64,000 nucleotides of DNA from Mariniflexile sp. AS56 (lineage in GTDB: Bacteria > Bacteroidota > Bacteroidia > Flavobacteriales > Flavobacteriaceae): positions 186,001 through 250,000 of the forward strand of contig NZ_JAUPED010000004.1 of the NCBI RefSeq assembly GCF_030552475.1, written 5' to 3'. The notes below the pieces were generated by a model. It saw only the letters and a program-made list of their open reading frames with translations, was not told the DNA's origin and made no database searches. Within the stretch, counting starts at the first letter, position 1, and the number at the start of each line of letters is the position of its first letter. Below, one piece after another: positions 10,066 through 18,895 of this stretch. The translations under genes were made by a program, and so were the position numbers.

Positions 10066-11256
10066 ATGCCAACTATATCTAGAAAAGGGCTTTCAATGCC
10101 TGAATCTCCTATACGAAAATTAGTTCCCTATGCTGAACAAGCTGTTGAGAATGGGAAAACTATATACTATTTAAACATTGGGCAACCGGATATAAAAACC
10201 CCAGAAGTAGCCTTAAATGCAGTAAAAAACAATACTATAGACATACTTTCTTATTCTAGATCGGAAGGCTCTGATACCTATAGAGAAAAATTAGCGACTT
10301 ATTATAATAAGCACGACATTAAGGTTTCGTATAAAGACATCGTTGTAACAACAGGTGCCAGTGAAGCTTTGCTTTTTCTATTTAGCAGTATAATGGACCC
10401 CTGTGATGAAGTGATTATTTCTGAGCCATTTTACGCAAATTACATCGCTTTTTCAACCGCCAACGGAGTTACTGTAGTACCTGCAGTATGTACAATAGAA
10501 AACAATTTTGGTCTACCATCTGTTGAAACTTTTGAGCAATTGATCACCCCAAGAACCAAGGCTATATTAATTTGCAACCCTGGAAACCCAACTGGTTATC
10601 TATATTCTAAAGCTGAAATAGAAAAACTAGCAGCCATAGCTATAAAACATGATTTGTTTTTAGTTGCAGATGAAGTGTACCGTGAATTTGTTTACGACGG
10701 AGATGTGCATTATTCAATTATGCAAGTTGAAGGTATCGATGAACATGCCGTAATAATAGACTCTGTATCCAAACGATACAGCATGTGTGGTGCAAGAGTT
10801 GGGTGTTTGGTATCAAAAAACAAAACCGTTATGAAAACGGTATTAAAATTTGCTCAAGCACGTTTAAGTCCACCTACCTACGCACAAATTGCCAGTGAAG
10901 CTGCTTTAGATACGCCACAAAGTTATTTTGACGATGTGATTGCAGAATATGCCGAAAGACGCAACACTTTAATACATGAATTACAAAAAATTGACGGTGT
11001 AAAAGTAGCCAAACCAAAAGGTGCTTTTTACTGCATTGTCGAGTTACCTATAAAAAATTCAGACCATTTTGCACAATGGCTTTTGGAACATTTTGACGTA
11101 AACGGTGAAACTGTAATGGTAGCACCAGCAGGCGGATTTTACTCCACACCAGGTTTGGGTTTAAACCAAGTGCGTATTGCATACGTACTTAATAAAGAAA
11201 GCTTAATTAAAGCGGTACATATTTTAAAAGAAGCCCTTAAAGTTTATAAAGACTAG
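10066..11256 (+). CDS. PLP-dependent aminotransferase (class I/II, aspartate aminotransferase-like)
   Basis: 396 residues, fold-type I aminotransferase. The PLP lysine is K236 in SVSKRYSMCGARVG; other family features are NPGNPTGYLYS and VADEVYREFVYDG, and the C-terminal RIAYVL that supplies the substrate-carboxylate arginine. The closest general type is aspartate aminotransferase, but the substrate cannot be fixed from sequence. A CAACTTTG sequence at 10038-10045, one base off the -7 consensus, precedes it. Its stop codon overlaps the murB start by one base, so the two are co-transcribed. Confidence 0.88.
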   Translation: MPTISRKGLSMPESPIRKLVPYAEQAVENGKTIYYLNIGQPDIKTPEVALNAVKNNTIDILSYSRSEGSDTYREKLATYYNKHDIKVSYKDIVVTTGASEALLFLFSSIMDPCDEVIISEPFYANYIAFSTANGVTVVPAVCTIENNFGLPSVETFEQLITPRTKAILICNPGNPTGYLYSKAEIEKLAAIAIKHDLFLVADEVYREFVYDGDVHYSIMQVEGIDEHAVIIDSVSKRYSMCGARVGCLVSKNKTVMKTVLKFAQARLSPPTYAQIASEAALDTPQSYFDDVIAEYAERRNTLIHELQKIDGVKVAKPKGAFYCIVELPIKNSDHFAQWLLEHFDVNGETVMVAPAGGFYSTPGLGLNQVRIAYVLNKESLIKAVHILKEALKVYKD

Positions 11257-12269
11257 TGCAAATTCAACAAAACATATCTCTAAAACCATTTAATACCTTT
11301 GGTATTGATGTTTCGGCCAACCATTTTGTATCGGTTTCGACTATTGAAGAATTAAAACAAATTCTATCTCTAAAAGAATACCCAAACAAACTTATTTTAG
11401 GTGGTGGTAGCAATATGCTGCTTACTAAAAATTTTGAAGGGCTTGTTATTCACGTTAACCTAAAAGGTATTGAAATAGTTTCAGAACATACTGATTGTGT
11501 TTTTGTAAAGGCATATGCTGGTGAAAATTGGCACGAATTTGTGCTTTGGTGTATTAACAATGATTTTGGCGGCATTGAAAATTTATCATTAATCCCAGGA
11601 AACGTAGGCACCACACCCATTCAAAATATAGGTGCTTATGGTGTAGAAATTAAAGATACTTTTGAGTCTTGTAATGCTATTTCATTAGAAAATATACATA
11701 TAGAAACCTTCAAAAAGGAAGATTGCCAATTCGATTATAGAAATTCTATTTTTAAAAACGAAGCAAAAGGCAAATACATTGTTACCAGCGTCACCTTCAA
11801 ATTAACGAAACAAAACCATCAACTTCATATTAATTATGGCACCATCGCTTCTCAATTAGAGGCCATGAAAATTACGGCTCCAAGTATTCAAGACATTTCA
11901 AAAGCCGTTATTGCCATTCGCGAAAGCAAATTGCCAAACCCTAAAGTTATAGGTAACAGCGGTAGCTTTTTTAAGAACCCCGTTGTACCAAAAACACTTT
12001 ACACGAACTTGCTTCAAAATTTCGAAGACATGCCTAGTTACCCTGTTTCAGACACTGAAGTTAAAATTCCTGCAGGTTGGCTTATAGAAAAAGCAGGATT
12101 TAAAGGCAAGCGTTTTGGCGATTATGGTGTACATAAAAATCAAGCCTTAGTACTTGTAAATTATGGGGATGCCAAGGGTTCTGACATTTTAAACCTTTCA
12201 ATTTTAATACAAGACACTATTAAAAGACTGTTTAATATTTACATAGAAGCCGAAGTAAATATCTTATAA
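11256..12269 (+). CDS. murB: UDP-N-acetylmuramate dehydrogenase
   Basis: Reduces UDP-GlcNAc-enolpyruvate to UDP-MurNAc in peptidoglycan synthesis, using FAD and NADPH in the cytoplasm. 337 residues. The FAD-binding part shows LILGGGSNMLLTKNF and SLIPGNVGTTPIQNIGAYG; the C-terminal MurB domain has the catalytic serine in GNSGSFFKNPVV and the final catalytic glutamate in IEAEVNIL. This is the type I enzyme, E. coli-like in layout. The start is GTG at 11256, which shares one base with the preceding aminotransferase stop (TAG); the frame has no better ATG at its start. Confidence 0.95.
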   Translation: MQIQQNISLKPFNTFGIDVSANHFVSVSTIEELKQILSLKEYPNKLILGGGSNMLLTKNFEGLVIHVNLKGIEIVSEHTDCVFVKAYAGENWHEFVLWCINNDFGGIENLSLIPGNVGTTPIQNIGAYGVEIKDTFESCNAISLENIHIETFKKEDCQFDYRNSIFKNEAKGKYIVTSVTFKLTKQNHQLHINYGTIASQLEAMKITAPSIQDISKAVIAIRESKLPNPKVIGNSGSFFKNPVVPKTLYTNLLQNFEDMPSYPVSDTEVKIPAGWLIEKAGFKGKRFGDYGVHKNQALVLVNYGDAKGSDILNLSILIQDTIKRLFNIYIEAEVNIL

Positions 12270-12284
12270 TCCCAAAGAAATTTC

Positions 12285-12292
12285 TAACTTTG
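12285..12292 (+). promoter_or_regulatory. Putative -7 element for sigma/anti-sigma operon
   Basis: TAACTTTG matches TAnnTTTG and lies 41 bases ahead of the TTG start of the sigma factor gene. Confidence 0.55.
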
Positions 12293-12333
12293 ATACTATA
12301 ACCATAGGTTTTTAATTTTTAAATCGATCCATC

Positions 12334-12864
12334 TTGATATCATCTATAGAAAAAGAAATAGTTAGCTTATTGGAACGTGGTGATAAAAAAGCCATAACCA
12401 TACTGTATGAAAACTATTCAGATGCCTTATACGGTGTTATAAAAAAAATTATACAGGACGATGATACGGCGCAAGATGTTCTTCAAGAAAGCTTTATAAA
12501 AATATGGCGCTACTCGAAAAAATACGATTCTAGCAAAGCTAAATTATTCACTTGGCTTTATCGAATTGCTTATAACACTGCTATAGACAAAGTTAGGTCT
12601 CAAAAAAATAAAGACGGTAAAGAAGTCCAAATGGACAAATCGCCCGTATATAAAATATCAGCAGACGAATTAAATCAGGATGTCATGGACATGCAAAAGC
12701 ACCTGAGTAGTTTGGATGAAAAATATCAAATAGTAATAAATGCACTCTTTTTTGAGGGCATGACCCAACAAGAAGCCAGCGATGAACTCGACATACCGCT
12801 GGGAACTATAAAATCGAGATTAAAGATTGGATTACGTGAATTGAAAAAAATTTATAATCCTTAA
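12334..12864 (+). CDS. ECF-type RNA polymerase sigma factor
   Basis: 176 residues. Region 2 is seen at residues ~25-95 (LYGVIKKIIQDDDTAQDVLQ; ESFIKIWRYSKKYD; FTWLYRIAYNTAIDKVRS), and region 4 with its helix-turn-helix at ~125-170 (FFEGMTQQEASDELDIPLG, then TIKSRLKIGLRELKK). The start is TTG 12334; the first internal methionine lies inside the fold. The next gene, 10 bp downstream, is a membrane anti-sigma factor of RskA type, so this resembles the SigK/RskA arrangement: sigma held at the membrane until a signal arrives. Target genes are not identifiable here. Confidence 0.92.
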   Translation: MISSIEKEIVSLLERGDKKAITILYENYSDALYGVIKKIIQDDDTAQDVLQESFIKIWRYSKKYDSSKAKLFTWLYRIAYNTAIDKVRSQKNKDGKEVQMDKSPVYKISADELNQDVMDMQKHLSSLDEKYQIVINALFFEGMTQQEASDELDIPLGTIKSRLKIGLRELKKIYNP

Positions 12865-12874
12865 AAAAACAGTC

Positions 12875-13663
12875 ATGAATGCGAAAATAACTACTTTTTT
12901 AAATTCTGGCCTACTAGAAAAATATCTATTAGGTGATACTACTTCTGTTGAAACGGAAACGGTTGAATCTTATATTTCAAAATATCCAGAAGTACAGAAT
13001 GCCTACAATACATTACAATACAACTTAGAAATAGTTGCAAAAAGTAATGCTGTTGAAGCCCCTAAGTTTATCTTAAATTCTATTTTAGATGAACTTGATG
13101 ATGCACCAGTGGTGCCATTAAACACCCGTAAAAATTACAAATCTTGGTATAAAATTAGTGTTGCAGCCAGTATTGCAGCCTTAATGTTTGCAGGAACTTC
13201 TTATTTATTTTATCAGCAAAACCAAAGACTTAGTGAAGAAAACCAAGTTGTAGTTGATGAAATTTTTGATTTACGTGGAGATATTGATGCTAACAATAAA
13301 AAGTTAGACAACATTATGAACCAGTTTATGGAGCTTAATGACCCGGATACTTATAAGTACATTATGCAAGGCAATAGTCGTGCAAAAAACTTAAAAACGG
13401 TAGCCTACATCAATCCTAAAGATAAAACATCGATGATTGATGTGGTATCCCTACCACAATTACCTAAAGAACAATGCTACCAAATTTGGGCAGAATTACA
13501 AGGTAAAATGGTAAGCTTAGGTATCTTAACTGAAGCCGACAGACAATTAAGGGTTATCCCTTATACCGAAAATGCGTTAGCATTAAACATTACGATAGAG
13601 CCTAAAGGCGGCAATACAACAGCGTCTCTAGATAATATGGTAGCCGAAATTGATTTACAATAA
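12875..13663 (+). CDS. Anti-sigma factor, RskA type
   Basis: 262 residues. The cytoplasmic N-terminal ~85 residues (LLEKYLLGDTTSVETETVES) would bind the sigma factor encoded just before. One transmembrane helix lies at about 93-110 (ISVAASIAALMFAGTSYLFY), followed by a short coiled coil and the extracytoplasmic RskA C-terminal domain (TVAYINPKDKTSMIDVVSLP, QCYQIWAELQGKMVSLGIL). No zinc-binding HxxxCxxC motif is present, as expected for RskA. The signal it senses is unknown. Confidence 0.9.
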   Translation: MNAKITTFLNSGLLEKYLLGDTTSVETETVESYISKYPEVQNAYNTLQYNLEIVAKSNAVEAPKFILNSILDELDDAPVVPLNTRKNYKSWYKISVAASIAALMFAGTSYLFYQQNQRLSEENQVVVDEIFDLRGDIDANNKKLDNIMNQFMELNDPDTYKYIMQGNSRAKNLKTVAYINPKDKTSMIDVVSLPQLPKEQCYQIWAELQGKMVSLGILTEADRQLRVIPYTENALALNITIEPKGGNTTASLDNMVAEIDLQ

Positions 13664-13692
13664 CCAGTTTAATAATAAAATCCCTCAACAAG

Positions 13693-13725
13693 AGCCTCAT
13701 TTGATAAATCAAATGAGGCTTTTTT
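13693..13725 (+). terminator. Terminator after anti-sigma gene
   Basis: AGCCTCATTTGA (13693-13704) pairs with TCAAATGAGGCT (13709-13720), a 12-bp perfect stem with a 4-base loop, followed by TTTTT. Confidence 0.9.
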
Positions 13726-13786
13726 CATCTCTACAATTAATTCCCCATCTATTCACAAACTTTTAGAAATTTATAGTTTAATACGC

Positions 13787-13794
13787 TATCTTTG
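13787..13794 (+). promoter_or_regulatory. Putative -7 element for the 13816 gene cluster
   Basis: TATCTTTG matches TAnnTTTG, 21 bases ahead of ATG 13816. It probably drives the compact run of four genes to 16919. Confidence 0.6.
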
Positions 13795-13815
13795 CATCAA
13801 ATTATAATATAAAAA

Positions 13816-14019
13816 ATGAAACTTCTTTTAATAACAATCGTTTTATTAGGATTAGGAATTGCAGGAATTGCCATAAAACTTTGGGCTAAAAAAGACGGCA
13901 AATTTGCTGGCACTTGCGCTAGCCAAAACCCCATGCTGAACAAAACCGGTGAAAACTGTGGTTTTTGTGGCAAAACGCCAGAACAATTTTCTGATTGCAA
14001 CGACACTCAACATTCATAG
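13816..14019 (+). CDS. Small membrane-anchored cysteine protein, unknown function
   Basis: 67 residues. An N-terminal transmembrane helix (LLLITIVLLGLGIAGIAIKLW) is followed by a polar tail with four cysteines at residues 34, 48, 51 and 61, including the pair ENCGFCGKTPEQF. The CxxC pair plus two flanking cysteines could bind a metal or form disulfides; nothing more can be said. Homologues of this length are, as far as I recall, common in Flavobacteriaceae as a membrane or secreted protein. It lies 6 bp before the glycosyltransferase and has a promoter element of its own. Confidence 0.75.
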   Translation: MKLLLITIVLLGLGIAGIAIKLWAKKDGKFAGTCASQNPMLNKTGENCGFCGKTPEQFSDCNDTQHS

Positions 14020-14025
14020 TATTAT

Positions 14026-15138
14026 ATGAGTTTTCTTGATTTTGTTTACTACAGTTTTATTACTGTAGTTTTTATTCAAGTTGTTTATTATGTTTTTTTC
14101 TTCTCTAAGTTTGCCTTTATAAAACCAGAAAAAGAACGCACAAAAACACTTCCCGTATCTGTTATTATTTGTGCTAAGAATGAAGAAAAAAACCTTCAAA
14201 ACTTTTTACCTTCCATTATATCTCAAAGATATCCCCCTTTTGAGATTGTTTTAATTAACGATGCCTCAACGGATGATACCCTTGAAGTTATGGAAGCTTT
14301 TGCAGCAGAACATAGCAATATTAAAATTGTAAATGTTAAAAATATTGAAGCCTTTTGGGGTAATAAAAAATACGCCTTAACTCTAGGTATTAAAGCGTCT
14401 ACAAATGATTACCTTTTATTTACAGATGCCGATTGCGAACCCGTTTCAAAAGACTGGATACACAACATGTGCGCCCATTTTAATGAAGAACAAACCATTG
14501 TTTTAGGCTACGGTGCCTATTCGAAAATTAAAAAATCGTTTATAAACAAGCTTATTCGTTTTGAAACCTTAGTGACGGCTACCCAATATTTTTCGTTTGC
14601 TCAAGTAGGGATTCCTTATATGGGTGTTGGCCGAAATTTAGCTTATGCAAAAAAGGAATTTTTTAATGCCAATGGGTTTATAAACCATATAAAAGTACGC
14701 TCGGGCGATGACGATCTATTTATAAACCAAGTTGCAACTAAAAGCAATACAGCCATCTGTTTTTCAGAAAACAGTTTTACGCTATCCTTACCAAAAACAA
14801 ACTTTAAAGATTGGATCACCCAAAAAAGGCGCCATATTTCAACAGCAAAACACTATAAAGCAACCCACAAAACCTTACTAGCACTACTCTATTGTACACA
14901 ATTACTGTTTTGGATTTTAGCACCTGTGCTTCTTATCACCACGTTTAATTGGCAAATAGTAATAGGCTTAATTTTAATAAGACTCACACTACAATATACC
15001 ATTTTCGGGTTGTCATCAAAAAAACTAGGAGAACAAGATCTTATAATTATGCTTCCTTTTTTAGAAGTCTTTTTAGTTATGACGCAATTAACTATCTTTA
15101 TAAATAATCTTATCTCAAAACCCAATCATTGGAAGTAA
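14026..15138 (+). CDS. Family 2 glycosyltransferase, membrane-bound
   Basis: 370 residues. An N-terminal membrane helix (~5-25) is followed by a GT-A domain: VSVIICAKNEEKNLQNFLPS at about residue 43, the metal-binding DxD as FTDADCEP at ~133-140, and ITQKRRHIST near residue 265, comparable to the QxxRW region of processive enzymes. Two to three membrane helices finish the protein (~290-360). It adds a sugar from a nucleotide donor to an unknown lipid or polysaccharide at the inner membrane. The last 10 bases overlap the start of the next gene, a sigma factor. Confidence 0.87.
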   Translation: MSFLDFVYYSFITVVFIQVVYYVFFFSKFAFIKPEKERTKTLPVSVIICAKNEEKNLQNFLPSIISQRYPPFEIVLINDASTDDTLEVMEAFAAEHSNIKIVNVKNIEAFWGNKKYALTLGIKASTNDYLLFTDADCEPVSKDWIHNMCAHFNEEQTIVLGYGAYSKIKKSFINKLIRFETLVTATQYFSFAQVGIPYMGVGRNLAYAKKEFFNANGFINHIKVRSGDDDLFINQVATKSNTAICFSENSFTLSLPKTNFKDWITQKRRHISTAKHYKATHKTLLALLYCTQLLFWILAPVLLITTFNWQIVIGLILIRLTLQYTIFGLSSKKLGEQDLIIMLPFLEVFLVMTQLTIFINNLISKPNHWK

Positions 15139-15674
15139 ATGAAGCCATTACACGAGCCAAGGAAAACGACCAGAAAGCGTTTAATTTCTTGTTAGACACC
15201 TTTTGGGACGATGTATATGGTTTTCAATTAAAGCGTGTTCAAAATGAAAATGATGCTGAAGATATCACCATTCAAACATTTTCAAGAGCTTTTGACCGTA
15301 TTGAAACTTTTGATAGTAATTTCAAGTTTAAAACCTGGCTCATTACTATTTCAAAAAACATTCATATTGATTTATTACGAAAGAAGAAAAACTCTATTTC
15401 TCAAATAATTTCAAACGATGACAAATCGGTTTATCAAATTTTAGATGAATCGCCTTCCCCTGAAGATGAACTTATAACCAAACAACATCTTGCAAAATTA
15501 CTTCGTGATATAAAAAAATTGAAGCCTCATTATCAAGAAATAATAAACTTACGTTACTTTCAAGAACTTAGTTATAAAGAAATTTCAGCTGAACTTGGCG
15601 AACCCATCAATAATGTAAAAGTGAAATTGCTGCGCGCTAAGAAATTACTATCTGAAATTATTCAGGAAAAATAA
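15129..15674 (+). CDS. ECF-type RNA polymerase sigma factor without adjacent anti-sigma
   Basis: 181 residues with region 2 (NENDAEDITIQTFSRAFDRI, then FKTWLITISKNIHIDLLR) and region 4 (INLRYFQELSYKEISAELGE, PINNVKVKLLRAKKLL). It starts at TTG 15129, inside the end of the glycosyltransferase gene; no later methionine could serve as start. The gene downstream begins at the base after its stop codon and is an Nramp transporter, not an anti-sigma factor, so the regulator of this sigma is elsewhere or absent. The close packing suggests translational coupling with both neighbours. Confidence 0.9.
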   Translation: MEVNEAITRAKENDQKAFNFLLDTFWDDVYGFQLKRVQNENDAEDITIQTFSRAFDRIETFDSNFKFKTWLITISKNIHIDLLRKKKNSISQIISNDDKSVYQILDESPSPEDELITKQHLAKLLRDIKKLKPHYQEIINLRYFQELSYKEISAELGEPINNVKVKLLRAKKLLSEIIQEK

Positions 15675-16919
15675 ATGATTGCTAAACTTAAAAACTTAGG
15701 TCCTGGTTTATTATTTGCTGGTGCTGCCATTGGCGTTTCACATTTAGTACAATCTACACGCGCTGGCGCCGATTTTGGTTTGGGTTTATTATGGGCACTA
15801 CTTTTAGTAAACATCTGTAAATACCCGTTTTTTCAGTTTGGTCCGCGCTACGCAACCGCAACAGGCGAAAGTTTATTAGAAGGCTACAACAAATTAGGAA
15901 AAGGCGTTTTAGCCACGTATTACATTTTGAATTTAGCCATTATGTTTACCATTCAAACGGCAGTAACTATTGTTACCGCTGGTTTGGCAGCGAGCTTGTT
16001 TGGTGATATTGCAACTTTTAACATTGGGACCAAAACAGTAACAAGCACAGAAACTTGGACCATCATCATATTAATAACCTGTTTAAGCATTTTAACTTTA
16101 GGGAAGTATAAAATACTGGATAGGTTAATGAAAATCATCATTATCACCCTAACCATTAGCACCTTTTTAGCTGTGTGCATTGCTTTTTCAAACAACAACG
16201 AACCTATAATTTTTAAACAAATATTACCAAGTAACAGCTTAGAAATCGGATTTTTAATAGCCTTTATGGGTTGGATGCCTGCGCCTTTAGATGTTGCGGT
16301 ATGGCAATCGCTTTGGGCTATCGAAAAAAACAAAGAAACCAAAACATACTCACCTAAATCGGCCTTATTCGATTTTAACATAGGGTATATAAGCGCCATA
16401 CTTATAGGTATTGGGTTTCTACTTTTGGGAACTTTAGTTATGTTCCATAGCGGAGAAACATTTAGTAATTCGGCCAGTGTATTTTCTGGACAACTCGTAA
16501 ACATGTATACCAAAAATCTTGGTAATTGGGCTTATATTATAATTGGAGTGGCCGCTTTTACAACCATGTTTAGCACGACACTAACCACTTTAGACGCATC
16601 GCCAAGAGCCATGGCAAAAACAACTAGTTTGTTATTTAAAAAATCCTCGAAATTTAATTACACCTTCTGGATTGCACTATTATCTATTGGAACGGTATTT
16701 ATATTTCTGTTCTTAGCTTCAGAAATGGGCTTACTTATAAAGGTTGCCACCATTTTATCGTTCATTACAGCTCCTTTTTATGCCATTATAAATTACATCT
16801 TGATTTCAAGCAAACACACGCCAAAAGAATGGCATCCGTCAAAAAAACTACATCTTTTAAGTTTATTTGGCATTGTCTTTTTAATAGGATTTAGTGTGTG
16901 GTATCTCATCTCTTTATAA
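15675..16919 (+). CDS. Nramp family divalent metal transporter
   Basis: 414 residues with about 11 membrane helices. The N-terminal GPGLLFAGAAIGVSHLVQST corresponds to helix 1 of Nramp proteins, where the metal-binding DPGN motif normally sits; here that stretch reads AAIGVSHLVQ, so the classic DPGN is absent. Helix 6 carries MGWMPAPLDVAVWQS in place of MPH. This matches a distinct Nramp-related branch common in Bacteroidota whose substrate is uncertain, so Mn2+/Fe2+ transport should not be assumed. It directly follows the sigma factor gene with no spacer. Confidence 0.8.
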   Translation: MIAKLKNLGPGLLFAGAAIGVSHLVQSTRAGADFGLGLLWALLLVNICKYPFFQFGPRYATATGESLLEGYNKLGKGVLATYYILNLAIMFTIQTAVTIVTAGLAASLFGDIATFNIGTKTVTSTETWTIIILITCLSILTLGKYKILDRLMKIIIITLTISTFLAVCIAFSNNNEPIIFKQILPSNSLEIGFLIAFMGWMPAPLDVAVWQSLWAIEKNKETKTYSPKSALFDFNIGYISAILIGIGFLLLGTLVMFHSGETFSNSASVFSGQLVNMYTKNLGNWAYIIIGVAAFTTMFSTTLTTLDASPRAMAKTTSLLFKKSSKFNYTFWIALLSIGTVFIFLFLASEMGLLIKVATILSFITAPFYAIINYILISSKHTPKEWHPSKKLHLLSLFGIVFLIGFSVWYLISL

Positions 16920-16942
16920 GACACTTTTAAAAGAATACTTTG

Positions 16943-16950
16943 TATCTTTG
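16943..16950 (+). promoter_or_regulatory. Putative -7 element for lipA-gapdh
   Basis: TATCTTTG matches TAnnTTTG, 17 bases ahead of the lipA ATG. Confidence 0.6.
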
Positions 16951-16967
16951 TTCTTTATTTTAAAGAC

Positions 16968-17849
16968 ATGGATTCAGAAATCGTTTCAAATATTTTACCA
17001 GAAGAACGTCAAGCTAAACCCAAATGGCTGCGTGTAAAACTTCCGACAGGAAAAAAATATACCGAATTAAGAGGCTTAGTTGATAAATACAAACTAAACA
17101 CCATTTGCGCCTCTGGTAGTTGCCCAAATATGGGTGAGTGTTGGGGAGAAGGTACTGCTACCTTTATGATTCTTGGAAATGTTTGTACCCGTTCTTGTGG
17201 CTTTTGCGGCGTAAAAACCGGCAGACCAGAAACTGTAGACTGGGATGAACCAGAAAAAGTGGCGCGCTCTATAAAAATCATGAATATTAAACACGCCGTT
17301 TTAACGAGTGTTGATAGAGACGATTTAAAAGATATGGGAAGCATTATGTGGGGTGAAACGGTAAAAGCTGTACGTAGAATGAACCCAGAGACCACTTTAG
17401 AAACTCTAATTCCTGATTTTCAAGGTATAGAACAACATATAGATAGAATTGTAGATGTGGCCCCAGAAGTGGTATCTCACAACATTGAAACGGTTAGACG
17501 ATTAACACGAGAAGTGCGTATTCAAGCACAGTACGATAGAAGTATGGGGGTTTTAAAATACTTAAAACAACAAGGACAACGACGTACAAAATCGGGTATT
17601 ATGCTTGGTTTGGGTGAAACACGCGAAGAAGTTATTCAAACGCTTCACGATTTAAAAGACAACGATGTAGATGTGGTAACCATTGGGCAATACCTGCAAC
17701 CAAGTAAAAAACATTTACCTGTTAAGCATTTTATCACACCAGATCAATTCAAAGAATACGAAACCATTGGTTTAGAATTAGGTTTTCGCCATGTAGAAAG
17801 TAGTGCGCTAGTACGCTCTTCTTACAAGGCTCAAAAACACATTAATTAA
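16968..17849 (+). CDS. lipA: Lipoyl synthase
   Basis: Radical SAM enzyme that inserts two sulfurs into protein-bound octanoyl groups, making lipoyl cofactors for the 2-oxoacid dehydrogenases and glycine cleavage system. 293 residues. The auxiliary 4Fe-4S cluster motif is [13 protein letters not shown] (C-x4-C-x5-C), the SAM cluster is CTRSCGFC (CxxxCxxC), and the conserved C-terminal serine is in RSSYKA. Lone from other lip genes; a GAPDH gene follows after 2 bp and is probably co-transcribed. Confidence 0.97.
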   Translation: MDSEIVSNILPEERQAKPKWLRVKLPTGKKYTELRGLVDKYKLNTICASGSCPNMGECWGEGTATFMILGNVCTRSCGFCGVKTGRPETVDWDEPEKVARSIKIMNIKHAVLTSVDRDDLKDMGSIMWGETVKAVRRMNPETTLETLIPDFQGIEQHIDRIVDVAPEVVSHNIETVRRLTREVRIQAQYDRSMGVLKYLKQQGQRRTKSGIMLGLGETREEVIQTLHDLKDNDVDVVTIGQYLQPSKKHLPVKHFITPDQFKEYETIGLELGFRHVESSALVRSSYKAQKHIN

Positions 17850-17851
17850 CT

Positions 17852-18868
17852 ATGATTACAATCGCTATCAATGGATTTGGTAGAATAGGCCGACGTGTTT
17901 TTAGGCTACTTCAAGACTATAAAGACATTCAAGTGGTGGCTATAAATGATCTAGCCGATGCTAAAACGCTTAGCCATTTGCTAAAATATGATAGTGTACA
18001 TGGACGCTTTGATGGCACTGTTACTCATGACGAGCATCACATTATTATTAATGATAAAAGGGTTACGCTACTAAATAATAAGCACCCGAAAGATATTAAC
18101 TGGAAACCTTTTCAGGTGGATATGGTTATTGAGGCCACCGGAAAGTTTAAAGCCAAATCAGAATTACAACATCATATAGATAATGGCGCACACACTGTTA
18201 TTTTAAGTGTTCCACCAATTGAAGATGATATAAAAACAATTGTAATGGGTGTGAATGACGCGAGCATTGACGGTACAGAAACCATCATTTCCAACGCCTC
18301 GTGTACAACCAATAATGCGGCACCCATGATTGATGTTATCAATAAACTTTGCGGTATTAACCAAGCATACATTACAACGGTGCACTCCTACACCACCGAC
18401 CAAAGTTTACACGATCAACCACATAGAGATTTACGTAGGTCGCGCGCCGCAAGTCAATCCATCGTTCCTACAACCACTGGAGCAGCAAAAGCCTTAACAA
18501 AAATATTCCCAGAACTATCTAATGTTATAGGAGGTTGCGGAATTAGAGTCCCTGTTATTAATGGTTCACTAACCGATATTACATTTAATGTAAAAAAAAC
18601 GGTATCGATAGAAACGATAAATAACGCCTTTAAGAATGCTGCAGAAAATCAATACAAAGGTGTCATAGAATACACAAACGACCCTATTGTTTCCATTGAT
18701 ATTGTTGGAAACACCCATTCTTGTATTTTCGATTCTGATATGACATCTGTTATTGGAAATATGGTGAAAATCATAGGTTGGTACGATAACGAAACAGGCT
18801 ATTCTAAAAGAATTATTGATTTAATATGTAATTTGTCGGTAAAAAAGCGTGTTTTATCGATAAAATAA
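17852..18868 (+). CDS. Glyceraldehyde-3-phosphate dehydrogenase, type I
   Basis: 338 residues. Rossmann start INGFGRIGRRVFRL; D33 in AINDLADAKT favours NAD over NADP. The catalytic cysteine is C151 in SNASCTTNN and its partner H178 in TTVHSYTTDQ. The phosphate-binding region is HRDLRRSRAASQSIVPTTTG. It differs from the usual housekeeping form (for example VIGGCGIRVPVINGSLTD where most have GKLTGMAFRVP), so it is likely a second GAPDH paralogue, perhaps with a gluconeogenic or other role; that is inference. Placed 2 bp after lipA. Confidence 0.9.
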   Translation: MITIAINGFGRIGRRVFRLLQDYKDIQVVAINDLADAKTLSHLLKYDSVHGRFDGTVTHDEHHIIINDKRVTLLNNKHPKDINWKPFQVDMVIEATGKFKAKSELQHHIDNGAHTVILSVPPIEDDIKTIVMGVNDASIDGTETIISNASCTTNNAAPMIDVINKLCGINQAYITTVHSYTTDQSLHDQPHRDLRRSRAASQSIVPTTTGAAKALTKIFPELSNVIGGCGIRVPVINGSLTDITFNVKKTVSIETINNAFKNAAENQYKGVIEYTNDPIVSIDIVGNTHSCIFDSDMTSVIGNMVKIIGWYDNETGYSKRIIDLICNLSVKKRVLSIK

Positions 18869-18869
18869 T

Positions 18870-18877
18870 TATATTTG
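18870..18877 (+). promoter_or_regulatory. Putative -7 element for hybrid histidine kinase
   Basis: TATATTTG matches TAnnTTTG, 18 bases ahead of ATG 18896, just after the GAPDH stop. Confidence 0.5.
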
Positions 18878-18895
18878 CGTGTAATATTTGCTAAA

